A DNA stretch of 64,000 nucleotides from Mangifera indica (GCF_011075055.1 NC_058152.1:9920001-9984000), one strand, 5' to 3'. Counted from the stretch's first letter, positions 44,553-57,465 are shown. Translations and numbers: made by a program. The notes: generated from the sequence alone by a model not told the origin.

Positions 44553-44910
44553 TTTGTGGGAGATAAGGGCAGAAAAAGAGAACATGTTATAAGGACACTG
44601 GTAATGAAACAACTTTACACTTTGGTATGATGCTGTGTTTACATATATGGGAAAGTTGCTGAGATCTTGATGTTTATAATTTTTTGATCAATAGACCTTT
44701 TCAAAAAAGAAATGATAATTTTTTTTTATATCTTTTAGTTGTTTTCTGACAATAAGAAATTTGATCTAGATTTTAAAAATCATTTGAACGTTTATAGGTT
44801 TAAGTAAGTATGTATGTACAAACATGTAGGGAATGGACAAAAGATATGAAATTAGAATATATGAGAGGTGCTATGTGGATAGAATTTACTCCCTTTGATT
44901 ATTGTATCTC

Positions 44911-45813
44911 CAAGGCCAAAACACTTATTCCCACCCAAGATATAGTGAAAATCCAAGCTCCTACCCTCCAATTTTCAAAAACCCAAACATCTATCTATAA
45001 ACTAAAATTTATTAAAATTTTTAGTTAAAGGGTAAAATCATCATTTAACAATAATATTTAAAAAAATAAAAGTTTATATCATTTTACCCCCTTGATTTGA
45101 AAAACTAACAATTTTTTTCTGAAAATTAAGTTTTGAAAATTGACATTTTCTTCTTAACTATGGTTTCAGATTTCATCGGCGAATTTTCAAATAATGATGG
45201 TCAATTTCTCTCCCTCTCGATATCGTGTCTCCCTCCAGTGCTTTCCCTCTGACCAACGATGTCTAGATTCAATAGGATTCAAACAAAATTTAGATGAAAA
45301 GCTAAAACTCTTCATCTAGATCTTTGTCGTCCAAACAAATCAGCTTTGTCTAGACAACGATGGTGGTCCAGACAAGGAGCCATCCTCGTTTGGATGATGA
45401 TGATCTAGACGAAGAGTTTTAACTCTTCATCAGGATTTTATTAGGATTCTGTTATATCCAAACATCATTGATCGAAGGGAAAATGCCAGAGAGATAGACG
45501 ACACTAGAAGGGAGAGACATCAATCATTGTTCGTTGGAATTCACAAGAAAAATTTGAAACCCTAGGTACGGGAAAAATATCACTTTTCAAAACTTAATTT
45601 TAGAGGGAAATTATTTGTTTTTCAAATTAAGAAGGGAAAATTATATAAACTTTTATTTTTTTAAATATTATTGTTAAATGATGATTTTACATTTAATCTT
45701 AACTGAAAATTTTAACAAATTTTAGCTTATAGGTGAGTGTTTAGGTTTTTCAAAATTAGAGAATAAGAGTTTGGGATTTCATTATATCTTGGGTGGGAAT
45801 AAGTCTTTAGGCC
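44911..45813. mobile_element. Large fold-back MITE (903 bp)
   Basis: The two halves are inverted copies of each other over 200 bases or more from each end (ggccaaaacacttattccca against its mirror ggcctaaagacttattccca). Flanked by TATCTC on both sides (44905-44910 and 45814-45819). The paralogous block at 52930 has a single tatctcggataacacc, i.e. the empty site. No coding capacity. A half-copy relative lies at 22860-23268. Confidence 0.88.
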
Positions 45814-45819
45814 TATCTC

Positions 45820-46344
45820 TGATAACACTGGTGACTAAATGACAACTTCTTAATGTGTGCATAGCGCATGGATGACTTAATGCTTTGCTTAACGAATGTA
45901 TTAATGACTTAATACTTAGTGTAGATAATCCATACTAGGAACTTGTAGATTACTCACATCATCTAAATAAATGTATTTGCTTAATGCAAGGACAAACTTT
46001 ATAAGTAAGAAAATGCTTAAACTAATCGAGTATGACCTGACATCCACTTACAAGCAAAGTATCCAAATTGTGGGAGTAGGTAAATAGAGTATAAATATCA
46101 TCTTATTGGCTAAACTAGTTGTGTCATATATAATGAAAAAGAGAAGTATTGTTTCAATAGTACATTAAATGCAAAGTGAATGAGCTAACCAAAAAACATG
46201 TTTTGTATTTAATGAAAAGTAGAGGTGCTACGTTTAACCTCTTGTTACATGTAATGATCCCAATAATATATGTACTATTTCAATTGAATAAACATACATG
46301 TCTAATGACATCTCCAGGCACCATAAGCCTCTAAGTGGCGATAA
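45820..46344. repeat. Duplicated noncoding segment (partner 52937-53420)
   Basis: Shared with block B: aacaccagtaacc-type start, atgacttaatgctttg, agtaagaagatgctta, cttacaagcaaggtatc, aatgaaaaagag. No gene. Confidence 0.8.
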
Positions 46345-48375
46345 CATCCATTCCAAGTATTTAAACTAAATAACAAAACAGAAAGATGGATTAATCTTTG
46401 GGAGCATTACTAATCTTTCAATATCATTAAGCTTTTCTTAGAGTTTTTTTATTGTCTCATTAGCCTTTCCTTAAGCTCACACAAAGCACAACTCTTGAAG
46501 TTCTCTCAAAAGAACTCTCAGTCCTTTTTTCTAATTGTTCTTTGTGAACATGTTGTAAAAAAAGTATATAATGACCTAAGTTTTGCTCTGTCAACCAAAC
46601 CACTCTTTATATCTTTTCCCTTTATTATTTTATTCTTTTCCTAATTAAAAGGACAACCTCCATGACACTCCAAAAACATCTCTCATGTAATATATCTAAA
46701 TAATTACGTATTTACATTGGTGAATATTTCTGCATCAATAGTTTTTAGCATTAAAATGAGAGCCCTCAAAAAGTTTTTTTAAGCATTTCAACAAAGTTTT
46801 CTTCAAACTTTATGTGGCCTAAGAATTTTCTCATGGTTAGCACTAGTAATGCATCTAGGATCAATCCACCCACCTAAAACAAATGAAACACAATTGTTAA
46901 CCACCTTGATGTAACTGCTACTCTAATAGAAATAATTTTTATTGGTTATAAAATTATGCATCCCCTTGTGCAATCTTCTTTGACAACTGATAATCAACAT
47001 GTAGTTACTAATCAATCAATTTCATTACAAAAATTAGGAGATAGTTGGATCTAGCAGTAGGTAACCAAATGACTGCTATTAAAACCTCATAATCACATAT
47101 AATTCCCAAAACACAAAATAAATTCATGAAAACCATTAATACATGCTCAAATAGAATAGAATCTATCTAAGCCAACATACTTAGCTTTCATAGTTTATCA
47201 AAGTCTTCACTTGGCAAGCCAATGATCTTAGCACCTTCAACAACTTTTTGGTGATCTCTAGATACCCGCATACCTTTTTGCTCTCTCAGTTTGCTCCACA
47301 ATTGCATAATATGAATAATGAGCCAAACACAACGTTTTTTTTTTTTTTACTTTTAGCAAAAACAGGTCATGAACTGTTGTGTAGCTCTTATGCATGGGCA
47401 TGCTTGCAGTTTTCATGGTGAAAGCCATGCTCCGAAATTACTGGAAATTGACCCTTCTTTAATTTCAAATTCAACGAATGGGCACACGAGCACAAAGTAA
47501 CACATGCATGATCATTCATCCCTAGTCTTTTTCATATGTCTTGCCTAAGATGACGATTTTACCCTCCTTAACACATACGTGAGTGTACACCCCATTAGTG
47601 TATGGTCATTCATGCACCCAAACAATACATAATCAAGTCAATTAAGAAGAAAAAGACATAAATATTCTTATAGTTACCTGTGAGGGGTGTTACAGTAAGA
47701 TCTTGAAATTTTACATGGAGCAATTTAACAATGAACTCTCCAAGGTAGTCTCTCATTCAAAAGACATGGTCCAAGCTTTACTAATACAAGGAATGCACCC
47801 ATATACTGCATTATGGTAAGAATAATAAGCATAAAAATGTATAACATTTTCCTTTTTCTATAAGATGTCAAAAAGGAATTTTCTAGTAGAAAATTCTATA
47901 GTTGTCATGCAAACCACTAGCCCTAAAGCTTCAACCAACACCATAACTAATAACATACTTATTCCAAACAACATAATGCGGATTAGGTTTTTTATAATAT
48001 TCGGTCCAAATTCATCTTTAACGAAAAGAAATGGTGAAGGAAAAGTTACCAAACTTGTTAAATGATCTTCTAGTTCATAAGCCCTAATCAGGAACGACAC
48101 TTGTGCTTTCTAATAGTGATCATTTCCTTCTATCAGTTAAGGATAAAAAACTTGTAGAGATTTCATTGTAGGAAAAACCTTATTTGCGAGGAATTTTGGA
48201 CCATTAAAGGTCTAGAATTGAAACTCTTATTTGATGTATGCAAGAAACCAAATGATGTTGAAAGATTCTCCATCACGACGTTTGTTAGATGCTCTTATAT
48301 CTTACAAAACAAATGAGTAGAAACGACCAAAAAACAAAAAAAAAAAAAGAAGACTCAATCTTATCTCGAATTTCC
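46345..48375. other. About 2 kb present in block A but not block B
   Basis: Block B passes directly from the counterpart of 46340 to that of 48376. Contents are AT-rich with mixed small frames; 47865-48065 (+) gives MSKRNFLVENSIVVMQTT and on, without a recognised domain. It could be an old insertion in A or a deletion in B. Clean inverted termini and target duplications were not found. Confidence 0.45.
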
Positions 48376-49509
48376 TCTTATTATTGACAACAAGAATATA
48401 GACAATAAAACTCATCAATTTATACAAATCAAATTGTCTGGTACAACAATCCATGTGAAATATATACATTGTTCATCAAGGGCGAAAGAAATACAATACA
48501 AACAAGTTTGAGCCTTCCAATTAGTGGTACAACAAAACTTCATTTTTTTTTTTAAGAGAGAAATCACAGGAGAAGTTGAGAAGAAGAGATAATGAAATAT
48601 CCAAGGTTGTTCTCAACCTCTCACCCTTTCCATCCTACAATGTTGATAAAATGGCCTAGTTTAATTTCCTTATAAAGAGCAAAACACTGCATTTCATTAA
48701 AAACTAACACTTTAATCACTTTTCATTCTCTCTAGGCCTTTTTCTCATGAATCTTTGATCAATATATTTTTCCTTCGCAACTATATTTTCCCCACCAAAA
48801 TTTTTCATTGCTCCATTCCCTGAATGTTACTCTATTCTCTTTTCAGTTCAAAAGGAAAAATCAAAAGAGTCTTTGTGATAGAATGATTAAAGGAAAAATC
48901 AAAGAAGGGCACCTTTACTAATTACTTTAGTCGAAGTCTTGTATTAAAGTAACCTTTAGTAAGAAAACCCAACTAAAGAAACTTAAATTTCTTTGGTTGA
49001 CCTACTTTAAAAGGCTGATCTAATTTAAAGGTGAATAAGGAGATTTTAATTTAATCACTGGAAGATTTATGACCAGGTATTTCATATTTATGTTATCAAG
49101 TGGATAATATTCTCTGTCCATTTGTTTATATATATATAAATTTAAACCTAAAATATTAATATGTGCTAGAGAAATATTGAAGGTTGAGAGGATCTTACGT
49201 TGTTTTTCGCCCCTTGGTTTGGTTCTATACTACTTACTTACCACTAAAAAAATATTCGTATGGGACAATTTTAACACCTTATTTTGCTGACACGGTGGGA
49301 TTATCCAATGATATGAAGAGATTTGTTACCATATATTTTGCAAACCCATCATCATGCTTTTATAAATAATTACTTGAATTTGTTGTCAGTGGTTTTAAAT
49401 TAGCAGTACTCTTTATTTTATTGAATAGTCTTACAAATCAACCAATTGAGATAGTGAGACTATCTTATTTAACTTTTTCTCTTATAGTAATATAAAGGAA
49501 ACAAAGATC
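48376..49509. repeat. Duplicated noncoding segment (partner 53430-54560)
   Basis: Includes catcaatttatacaaatca, aagagcaaaacactgcattt, gtggtagaatgattaaagg-type sequence and a ggttgacctactttaaaa stretch found in both blocks. No gene. Confidence 0.75.
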
Positions 49510-49735
49510 AATTGTGTTTTCTAAGAACCTTGATGTCCTTCAACGGGGATTTCATATAGTGAGAATCACTCTCTTGACCATAATTACACACCAAATTTGA
49601 AGTAATGAGATTTAATTCCAGCCACGATTAGGACTTTGGTTCTTGAAAATTCCATCAATATAAACCTTAACAGATTTGTCCACATCATCAGTCATATTTA
49701 GTCTGAACCATTTGTTCTAGATGCTTGTTAACAAG
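49510..49735 (-). pseudogene. Citrate-binding-protein exon 2 fragment
   Basis: Reads KSVKVYIDGIFKN, HYFKFGV and SDSHYMKSPLKDIKVLRK in different frames. Several frameshifts. No first exon nearby. A homologous but smaller scrap lies at the equivalent place in block B (54595-54715). Confidence 0.75.
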
Positions 49736-49849
49736 ACCTAAGATCCAAATCAAGTCCCAATAATGCCAAAAGAAATTAAATATATATATTGATTAATGAT
49801 TAATATATCTTTACGTTATTGGATCATTTGAATGAGACGTGAGAAACAA

Positions 49850-50300
49850 AAATCTAGTGACTTGAATCAAATATTTCACAAGTTTGGCTATAATTTATCA
49901 CTTTCAATTAAGGTTATAAATTAATTGTTTGACTCATAGCAACTCTTTTTTGGTACCATTCATTTGGATACATTAACGTTCTTTCTTTTCTTTTATTGAT
50001 TTAAAAAAAAAATCTATAATACCAAAGGGAGTTTTCTGGTCACGGGGTTCTGTCTTTTGTTATGAATTAATAAGAATAACTTACCAAAAATATTATTAAA
50101 GTCCAACTACTTATATATCACATGATTGAGAGGGGCCTTCAATATATATTAAGAAATGAAAAAAAGAAGAAAATTAACTTGTAAAATTCATAAGTGTCCT
50201 GGACGCTATTTTGTCATCATTCATTTTGGTCTTATTACACAATATATACATTTCTCCATTTTATATTTCTATGTTCTCGCAATGGCTTCTTAAATCTTTT
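49850..50300. repeat. Block edge repeat (partners 40980-41470 and 54710-55100)
   Basis: Second occurrence of the block-edge sequence, with tggtaccattcatttggata, attgagaggggccttcaa and tgtcatcattcattttgg. Marks the right end of duplicated block A. The following 50340-50540 is AT-rich with a MITE-like core. Confidence 0.7.
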
Positions 50301-50547
50301 GTCACGTATGTGCTTGTAGAATTTATGGTTTTATCATCCAAGGGAAAAAAAAAAAAAAAAAGATAACAATAAAACTTTATGCACTTATAATAAATATCAA
50401 TTTAGACATCAATAAATAGATGATTATAAATTAAGAATTAAATAATACATAATTATATAATGACACATAATAATTAGTATTTAAATTTTTAGGCTATAAG
50501 TGTATATAACATTGCCTATAAGATTAAGTATATATTAGTAATGGAAT

Positions 50548-51267
50548 TAGAGGTGGTATTTAAATATGAAGGCCCAAGGCCCGGCCCATATATAAATGGG
50601 CCGGACCGGGCCGGGCTTTGAATATTTTTTTAAAAATTATTTAAAATTTTTAAACAAATTATTTTTCAAATTATAAAACATAAATAAATATATATTATAA
50701 TAATATTCAAATGGATTGAATTCATTTGATACTTGATCTATTTGTAATATTTTGTAATGATAAAATTAAAATAAAAATAAAATTATAAACACAAAGAATT
50801 ATTATTTATGAATTTAGATATCTTTTGAAAGATAATTAATGAGAGAAAATGAGATTGAAAATATAATAAAATAATTGAGATCAGAGATTTATAAATGAAA
50901 GTGAAAATGAAGAAAAATTAAATAGGTTTATATAAAAAAAATAAATTAATTAAAAAATTAAAAAAAAAAAATAAAGGCCAAGGCTTCTGCTACAAGGCAG
51001 AAGCCTTGTTTGGCTTCTGCCTTGCGACAGAAGGCAGAAACACAAGGCAAAGGCAGAAGGTAGAAATTCTGCCGGCTAAAATTAAAAAAAAAAAATCTAA
51101 ACAGTATCGGGCCGGGCCAGCCCACGAGTTTAATATTAAAACCTGAGACCTGACCCATGGGCCTAGCCCGACACGCTACAGTACCGGACTATGCTTTCTC
51201 GTGCCATGTTTTTTTTTTTGTGCTTCGTGCCGTGCCTCCATTCAACCCGGTCCAATTGACGTGTCTA
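50548..51267. mobile_element. hAT-like non-autonomous element with GC-rich ends (720 bp)
   Basis: Perfect 8-bp target duplication AATGGAAT (50540-50547 and 51268-51275). Ends TAGAGGTGG and, reversed, TAGACACGTCAA. Subterminal blocks are rich in gggccgggc words in both orientations, while the core is very AT-rich. No transposase. Confidence 0.85.
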
Positions 51268-51575
51268 AATGGAATACACGAGAAAATTATGGAGTATATA
51301 GATAGGCAAAAAAAAAAAAAAAACTCAAGGAGATATAATCAATCTGACTTTCAAAGAGTTAGAATATTAAGCAAATTATAGCTCTAAATATACTAAAATA
51401 ATAGAGAGACCGATCAATAGCCAAATCATCAAGAATTTTCAAGTTATCTAATGAGGTCTATATATATATATATATATGAAAGCTTAAGGGAAAGACAGAC
51501 AGAGGTCATATTACAGCATTGGTTGGATAAATATTTACTTCAATTTATTCTCACAATCCAATCGTAATATATATA

Positions 51576-52599
51576 TTAATAAGCCAAATACAAAGTGCCA
51601 AATCGATAACATTTTTTTAGAATCTTGATGTTCTTCCAACGGGATTCCATATAGTAAGAAGCATCATCTTGAGCATAAACTCCAAATTTGGAGTGAGAGG
51701 TACCTCCACGACCAGGAGCCACATACTTGAGAATTCCATTAATGAAAACCTTGACCTTGGATTTATCCACGTCATGAATTACATTTAGCTTGAACCACCT
51801 GTTGCAGATGTTCGAGACTATGACTGCTTCTCTGTAATATGAGAGCGAGCCATTGTAAACCCTAAGCATTAGGGTTGTGGCGTGTGGGGTAGCTCCAAAT
51901 ATTTGCATAATACAAACGCCTGATGTTCCATTTGGGACATAGCCATATGCTTCGAATTGCCATACACCAGAAGAATAATTGTATCCCTGAAAATTAACAG
52001 AAACCCTCTTCTGAATTGTATATTCATGTTCAATTTGTGGCTTCTGCATGCAAACCGGATTTTTTGGCAATAATTATTGGATATTATTATCATGAAATAC
52101 TGAAAGACAAACTTTGATATCCAAAATTGTATTTCAATATTCTAGTGTAGATTGTACTGGTATAACCTATTTTAATTTATATAAATAAAAAAACAAAGAA
52201 AAATCAATAAAACATAAGTACACAAACTAATTGTAAACTTTATATAAAATATATATGAAGATTATTTGAGTTAAATATTGAATCCTTATTAACTATGAAG
52301 GATAATATTTTTTTCTTGCTTACACGTATTCCGATCTCAGTTCGTGGATTAGTTTTGCTGGTGAGAGAGTGCGGCTTGTCTGTGGAGAACACCCACAGCT
52401 TGTAGTAGCCATTTTTGAAGCTGGATCGTTGATCTACTGGCACATTATAGGGCTTCTGTATAATTAAATTTGAACTATTTAATGGAAGGGAGACAAACCC
52501 TTGTGTGGGATTAAAGTGTCCCCAAGCTGAGACCTGATAAAACGTAAAATGAACAATAAGGCTCGAGTAAGTGAGAACTAAGAGAGAAATTGATGCCAT
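51576..52599 (-). CDS. Citrate-binding-protein-like gene, copy 3 (intact)
   Basis: The only uninterrupted member of the cluster. Exon 1 is 52324-52599 (92 codons): signal peptide MASISLLVLTYSSLIVHF ending QVSA, then GFVSLPLNSSNLIIQKPYNV, PVDQRSSFKNGYYKLWVF, STDKP; donor CGT/GTAAGC. Exon 2 is 51576-51986 after TTCAG: GYNYSSGVWQFEAYGYVPNG, TSGVCIMQIFGATPHATT, LMLRVYNGSLSYYRE, FKLNVIHDVDKSKVKVFING, ILKYVAPGRGGTSHSKFGVY, SYYMESRWKNIKILKKC. Phase-0 intron; predicted 228 aa, as usual for the family. Two differences from its neighbours: HYFKCGVY is one residue shorter (HSKFGVY), and the stop after KKC is lost, adding YRFGTLYLAY. The family is secreted or vacuolar; the role of citrate binding is from the rubber-tree homolog. 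Confidence 0.92.
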
Positions 52600-52936
52600 T
52601 TTGTGGGAGATAAGGGCAGAAAATGAAAACATGTTAAGGACACTGGTACAACTTGGTTTGGTGTTATGTTTACACATATGGGAAAATTGCTGAGATCTTG
52701 ATGTTTATAAGTTTTGGATCAATAGACCTTTTCAGAAAAGAAATGATCATTTTTTTATGTATCTTTTAGTTGTTTTCTTACGTAAAGAAATTTGATATAG
52801 ATTTTAAAAGTGATTTGAACCTTTACAGGTATATGCATGTATGTATGTACAAACATGTAGGGAATAGACAAAGATATGAAATTAAAATATGCAAGAGGTG
52901 TTATGTGGGTAGAATTTACTCCCTTTTATTATTGTA

Positions 52937-54560
52937 TCTCGGATAACACCAGTAACCAAGTGCCAACTTCTTAACGCGTGCATAGCAGATCAATGACTTA
53001 ATGCTTTGATGATAGATGTATAAACAATTCATATCAGAAGTGTGTAGATTACTCATGTCATCTAGATGAATGTATCTGCTTAATGTTGAGGCAAACTCTC
53101 TAGTAAGAAGATGCTTAGGCTAATCATATATTACTAGGTGTCCACTTACAAGCAAGGTATCTAAATCACTAAAGTAGGCCAATCGAATATAATCATCATC
53201 TTACCAGTCAAGCTGGTATTGCCATATTTAATGAAAAAGAGTAAGTACTATTCGATAGCACATTAAATACAAAATGATTAAGTTGACTAGAAAACCTATT
53301 TCATATTTAATGAGAAGTGATTACACTATACTTAATCTCTTTTAACATGTAATTATCGTACTTGCACCCATACTCTTTCAATCGAATGAATATACAAGTC
53401 TCATTACATCTTCAGACACCATATATCTCTGAGTGATGACAACAAGAACAAGTACAATAACATTCATCAATTTATACAAATCAGTTTGTCCAGTAAGACA
53501 ATCCCTATCAAATCTTATATGCATTATTTCATCAAGGGCAAAATAAGCACTAAACAAACAAGTTTGAGCCATTTGATTAGTTGTACAACAAAACCTCAAT
53601 TTCTTTTTGGAGAGAAACCACAAGAGAAGTCGAGAAGAAGGGAGAATGAAATATCTGAGGTTGCTCTCAATCTTCCACCCTTTCCATCCTACCTTGTTGA
53701 TAAAATGACATAGTTTAAGCTTCTTCATAAAGAGCAAAACACTGCATTTCATTAAAAACTAACCACAATTGACAAACAATTCTCCTCGCCCTTATCTTTT
53801 TGTTAACTGATATTCTTCACACCCTTTCACAATTCTACACCTTTATTTGCTTATGTTTGTGTGTTATTTGTGTGTAAAGAGCTAACATAAGCTTAAAATG
53901 AATTAAAGTAACCCATATCACTCTTTCCAGTGGGAACTCTTACTTTTCATTCTTTCTGTGCCTTTTCTCATTAATCTTTGTACAGTCTATTTTGCTTTCG
54001 CAACCGTATTTTCCCCCACCAGAATTTTCTCATCTCTCCGTTTCTTGAACGTTAGTCTATTCTCTTTCAGTCCAAAAGTAAACAATCAAAACAGTCTTTG
54101 TGGTAGAATGATTAAAGGAAAATCAAAGAAGGGCAAGAAGTGCCACCTTTACTCGGTTACTTTATTCGAAGTCTTCTATTAAAGTAGCCACTAGTCGGAA
54201 AACTCAACTAAAGGAACTTAAATTTCTTTGGTTGACCTACTTTAAAAGTCTAATCTAATTTCGAAGCGAGTGAGGAGATTTTAATTTAATCACTCAAGAT
54301 TTATGAGCAAGCAAAATCACAAACTCTCAAATTATTATAGGAAACCTATCTCAAGCATTTCATATTTATATTAATATGTTCTAAGATAAATATTCAAATG
54401 GGACAATCTTAACACCTCATTTCACAAACACGGTGGGATCATCCAATGACACGAAGAGATTTATTACCATATATTTGTCAAACCCAACATCATGTGATTT
54501 AAATAATGGTTTTAAATTAATAATACTCCTCTTTATTTTATTGAATAGTCTTGCAAATCA
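52937..54560. repeat. Block B noncoding segments (partners 45820-46344 and 48376-49509)
   Basis: Collinear with block A apart from the missing 2-kb segment and the missing fold-back MITE. No gene. Confidence 0.75.
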
Positions 54561-54594
54561 CCCAAATCTTATAGTAATACAAAAGAAACAAAGA

Positions 54595-54715
54595 TCAATC
54601 ATGTTTTTTAAGAAAACTGATAATGAGATCTTCCGTCACGATTAGGAGCTACTTGATAATTCCATTAATATAATTTACCAGATTTGCCTACATCATGAAA
54701 CAAATTTTCAAGGTT
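54595..54715 (-). pseudogene. Citrate-binding-protein exon 2 scrap
   Basis: Short remnant with FHDVGKSG and a poorly preserved NGI segment, equivalent to the larger fragment at 49510-49735. Two large deletions compared with that copy. Confidence 0.55.
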
Positions 54716-55100
54716 ATAATTTAGCTGATAGATTCATATAACTACTCTTTTTGTATCATTCATTTGGCTATATTAATGTTCTTTCTTTTCTTTTATTGGG
54801 AAAAAAAAAAGTTTAGAATACCAAAAGGAGTTTTACTGTCACGGGGATTTGTCTTTCACTATGAATTTATATGAATAACATACCATAAATATGATTAAAG
54901 TCCAACTACTTTCGTGATTGAGGGAGGCGTTCAACGTATATTAAGAAATTAAGAAAGAAGAAAATAAACTTGTGAAAGTCATAAGTGTCCCGGATGCTAT
55001 TTTGTCATCATTCATTTTGGTCTCACTTCACAATTGACTTATTTCTCCATAACATATTATATGTTCTGGCTGTGGATTTGTTCTTTGTCATGTGCGCGCT
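54716..55100. repeat. Block edge repeat (third copy)
   Basis: Matches 49900-50300 and 41030-41470 (actactctttttgtatcatt, attgagggaggcgttcaa, gtcatcattcattttggtct). Confidence 0.75.
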
Positions 55101-55989
55101 TGTAGAATTTTCGTTTAAGAAATAATTAAGATAAATGACTGCTTATTCTTTTGGATTGTCAAAGTTTATTGAAATATATAAATTACTGCATCGAACTAAT
55201 TCATTTCTGAGTTTGTGAATAACAGTGGAGAAATGCTTTATCCATGAAAATGTTGAGAGATAAAAATTGGGATCTTCTATTCATAACCTAACTTCAAGAG
55301 TTACAAACGAATTTATACGCAATCAATTGTCTGGACTGACAATCCTTGTGAAGTTCAATCAAATCCGTTCAATTTCCTTTTCTAGGAAACACAAAAAAAA
55401 AAAAAATAATAATAGCATTTAATTATTATTTGATTTGATGATTTTGAATTAAAAATAAAGTAATGTTCAATCATATAATGACATATCATCTTCATACTTA
55501 ATTATATATTCAAAAGTGTGTGCATATAAACATTGCAAAAAAATACAATTGCAACAATCAGATAAGTATACAAGTCTTAGGTAACATTTTCAACTGGAAG
55601 TGATAGTTTTTGTGTGAGCTTTAACATCTATCAGACCTTTAATGGGGGTATAATAATTTATTATATATTTGTTATATCTTTATGAAGGTTGTCATTCAAA
55701 AAAGTTCTAGAAAAAATAAGATTTATCACTTCAATGTATATAATTTCTAAGGTTACAGATTCAAAAAGTATGATATACCAAGAATTCTAAATTAAGATTG
55801 AATGATTTTATTTGTTCACGTAAATTTAATTCTTACATTATAAATAATTACTTTTTATTTGAAACCAATGGTTTTAAATTAACAGTACTCTTTATTTTAT
55901 TGGATGGTCTTGCAAATCAACCAAGTGAGAAGGTGAGACTGTTATTTAAGCTTTCTCTTATAATAATACAAAAGAAACAAAGATCAATT
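55101..55989. other. Spacer with MITE-like core
   Basis: 55410-55545 resembles the small MITE family (gtgtgtgcatataaacattgc). 55855-55989 is another copy of sequence at 49370-49510 and 54500-54595, leading into the next citrate-binding relic. No gene. Confidence 0.45.
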
Positions 55990-57465
55990 ATGTTTTTTAA
56001 GAACCCTGATGTCCTTCCACTGTGATTCCATACAGTGAGAATCATCCTCTTAAGATTTTCCGTCATGATCAAGACCTTGGTACTTGAGAATCCCATCAAT
56101 ACAAACGTTAACAGAGTTGCCCACATCATGAATCACACTTAGCTTGAACAATTTGTTGTAGATGTTTGGATCTAGGACTGGATCCCTGTAGTATGTGAGT
56201 GAACCATCATAAACCCTAATCATTAGGGTTGTGGCATGTTGGCTGGCTCCAAATATTTGCATGATCAACATACCTGATGTTCCGATTGGGACGTAGCCGT
56301 AACCTTCAAATTGCCGCACCTAGTTGAATGATCATGTCTCTGTAAATTAGAGAGACCATTCAAGAATCATAAAAACTATAAAAAAAAAGCTTAAATAAGA
56401 CTAATTTCAACATCGGAAAAGTCTTATGCCTATGCCAAACTTAATGTCGCGACTTACCACTGTACGTAAACAATAGAGTGACCATTATGGTGTCCGTGTA
56501 TAGTCAATCATCCGATGCAAGCAAAAGGCAAATTACTGTGGTTTTAAAAGTCAGACCTGCTTGTTTAATCGATCAAATACCACCTACTAAGCAAACCAAA
56601 AACACTTCGTAAAAATTAAAACATTTTAGCAATTGTTTTGTGGTTTAACTGCTTAAAACGGCCCGGTTCATGGTTTGACCAAGCAAAAACCTGGGTCAAA
56701 CTGGGTTGCTGAGGTCAATGGAAAAAATTCAATGTGTAATTGATAATGTGGGAAAGCCCACTCAGCCATGTAAAAGTTTCTCGTCAATTTAGAGTATGTG
56801 TGCCATCACTAAGTTTCTCTCATCAAACTGACATCTGATTTGGCTCTGAAAACATTGATAAATAATGTAAAACAAGAATCAACAATTAATTGACACCAAT
56901 AAACACAACAAAACAAGAATTCAGTCAAACAAAATTCATATGAAAAGTTGTAAATTTTTGTTTCATCCGCCTAATAAAAGTTCAATTAAAAAGAATGACA
57001 ATTTCTTCAATATTCAAATCTAAATCGAAGCGAGAATAAATATAATACCAATAACACAAAGAAACACAAAATCTAATTCTAAGATTTAGTAAAACAAAAT
57101 AAGTTGAAACTCCTATTACTAGCAAATCCTGACAGGTAAAACTTATTAATTTAAAATACAAGAAGCTAAATTAGCAGGAATCAGATTATCAAGAAGTTAA
57201 ATTAACTATCAATTATTATATGCTAAATTTTCTCGCTTACTAATATACGAATCTTATTTCTTGGCTTGGTTTTGCTAGTAGGAGAGTGAGGCTTGTCTGT
57301 GGAGTATACCGACAGCTTATGAATCCCATTTTGGAAACTATATCGCTCATCTTTAGGCACATCATAGGGCTTCTATACAGAAAAATCTGATGGTTTTAAT
57401 TTGAGGGACACAAAACCCTTTGTGGGATCAATAGCTCCCAAAGCAGAAGAAGCTTGGTCTGCCAT
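55990..57465 (-). pseudogene. Citrate-binding-protein-like gene, copy 4 (multiple defects)
   Basis: Exon 1 is 57241-57465: DPTKGFVSLKLKPSDFSV, stop (Gln codon of QKPYDV changed to TAG), KPYDVPKDERYSFQNGIHKL, YSTDKPHSPTSKTKPRNK; donor GTAAGC. The hydrophobic leader is degraded upstream. Exon 2 begins near 56339 after TTTACAG with a frameshift, then VRQFEGYGYVPIGTSG, MQIFGASQHATTLMIRVYDG, FKLSVIHDVGNS, DGILKYQ. A deletion of about a dozen codons and a TAA (56050) remove the GRGGTSHYF region before EDDSHCMESQWKDIRVL. The intron is about 900 bp, longer than in other copies, and may hold an insertion (56400-56890). Confidence 0.88.
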
